From NCBI GenBank assembly GCA_036278755.1, contig DASUKL010000100.1, positions 1-5,387 on the forward strand: DNA of 5,387 nt, given 5' to 3'. The notes under the pieces are model-generated. The model was not told where the DNA came from, made no database searches, and saw only the letters and a program-made list of their open reading frames with translations. The stretch comes from DASUKL01 sp036278755 (GTDB taxonomy: Bacteria; Chloroflexota; Limnocylindria; Limnocylindrales; CSP1-4). The position numbers and the translations under genes were made by a program. Each line of letters starts with the position of its first letter. Position 1 is the stretch's first letter. Shown here piece by piece: positions 5,052 through 5,387 of this stretch.

Positions 5052-5387
5052 GGCGTCCGGGCTCCAGCTCCGGGCCCGGCTTCGGCTCCGGCTCCAGCTC
5101 CAGCTCCGGGCCCGGCTTCGGCTCCGGCTTCGGGCCCGGCTTCGGCTGCGGCTCCAGCTTCGGCGAGGGTCTCGGCCAGCGCCTCCTGCCAGGGCCGCAA
5201 CCTGATTCCGAGGCTCGCCGCCCGAGAGGTGTCCAGGACGCCCCACCGCGGCGGGGTCGATGGTCGGCTGAAGGCCGTCGAATCGATGGCCCGGAGGGGT
5301 CGGTCGGGGCGCACCCGGGTGAGGATCTCGCGGGCCCAGTCGAAGCGGGTGGCGAACCCGGCGTTGACGAGGTGGAACGTGCCGCCC
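5048..5387 (-). CDS. rmlD: dTDP-4-dehydrorhamnose reductase, C-terminal part
   Basis: Only the last 112 residues are in the window; the gene continues past the right edge and its catalytic Rossmann part is not visible. RmlD reduces dTDP-4-keto-L-rhamnose to dTDP-L-rhamnose with NAD(P)H in the cytosol. The visible part matches the C-terminal substrate-binding region of the family: GTFHLVNAGFATRFDWAREIL (residues 2-22 here), corresponding to the family's GxYHVxNxGxxSWxEFAxxI; then RPSTPPRWGVLDTSR (41-55), equivalent to RPxxSxLD; and GIRLRPWQEALAETL (60-74), where most members end. A 38-residue tail of Ala, Gly, Glu and Pro (75-112) follows and is not typical of the family. An SDR-family epimerase with a similar C-terminus is the main alternative. 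The first in-window codon begins at 5386. The gene overlaps the GT4 start by 4 bp. Confidence 0.85.
   Translation of the reverse strand, partial: GGTFHLVNAGFATRFDWAREILTRVRPDRPLRAIDSTAFSRPSTPPRWGVLDTSRAASLGIRLRPWQEALAETLAEAGAAAEAGPEAGAEAGPGAGAGAGAEAGPGAGARTP
5052..5165 (-). repeat. Degenerate 6/36-bp repeat coding the RmlD tail
   Basis: The plus strand is built from GGCTCC, GGCTTC, CAGCTC and CGGGCCC blocks. A 33-base segment beginning GCTCCAGCTCCGGG is perfectly repeated at 5061 and 5097, a 36-bp period, and a shorter related copy starts near 5131. Blocks are multiples of 6 bases, so gain or loss of units keeps the RmlD frame. On the minus strand the tract encodes an AEAGPGAGA-like tail and scatters GGAG motifs ahead of the GT4 start. 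Confidence 0.85.

Noticed and set aside
5052..5246. N-terminal Arg-Ser-rich extension of the GT4 protein
   Set aside because: The frame is open upstream of the GTG, but it reads the RmlD tail repeat out of frame. The 4-bp GTGA overlap and the GT4 fold start at 5051 explain the gene better.

Overview
This window is a very GC-rich bacterial segment, roughly 70% G+C by eye. It carries three complete or near-complete surface-glycan or cell-envelope genes and the 3' end of a fourth. Strong GC bias at third codon positions, signal-peptide secretion and cell-wall-binding type 2 (CWB2) repeats suggest a soil or subsurface Gram-positive-like lineage, either Chloroflexota (for example the Limnocylindria type) or Actinomycetota. 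That placement is inference and no marker gene here settles it. I see no rRNA, tRNA, CRISPR array, transposase or phage gene.

Layout, left to right. Positions 1-296 are non-coding and contain two unrelated tandem arrays: a 51-bp repeat (about 2.5 copies) and a set of six CGTACGAC sites spaced 10-11 bp apart. A GC-rich inverted repeat follows, just past the stop codon of the next gene. Positions 297-3194 (minus strand) encode a 965-residue secreted protein. Its parts are a signal peptide, an Ala/Pro/Gly linker, a large domain that looks like a beta-propeller, an Ig-like domain and three CWB2 repeats with an exact 103-residue period. A 101-bp divergent intergenic region follows. Positions 3296-3820 (plus) encode an RmlC-family sugar epimerase. 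After a 49-bp convergent gap with no clear terminator (3821-3869), positions 3870-5051 (minus) encode a GT4 glycosyltransferase. Its GTG start overlaps, by 4 bp (GTGA), the stop of an RmlD-type dTDP-4-dehydrorhamnose reductase, of which only the C-terminal 112 residues lie in the window. That RmlD copy ends in an unusual Ala/Gly/Glu/Pro tail encoded by a 36-bp-period repeat.

How the genes fit together. RmlC and RmlD catalyse the last two steps of dTDP-L-rhamnose synthesis, and a GT4 enzyme could place rhamnose or another sugar on a surface glycan. CWB2 repeats are known to anchor proteins non-covalently to anionic cell-wall polymers. A reasonable but unproven reading is that the right half makes part of a surface polysaccharide and the left gene encodes a secreted protein that docks on such a polymer. 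Nothing here is clearly a new defence or mobile system. The best leads are the domain architecture of the CWB2 protein, the helically phased CGTACGAC array, the RmlD tail repeat and a replaced lysine in the RmlC-like protein.
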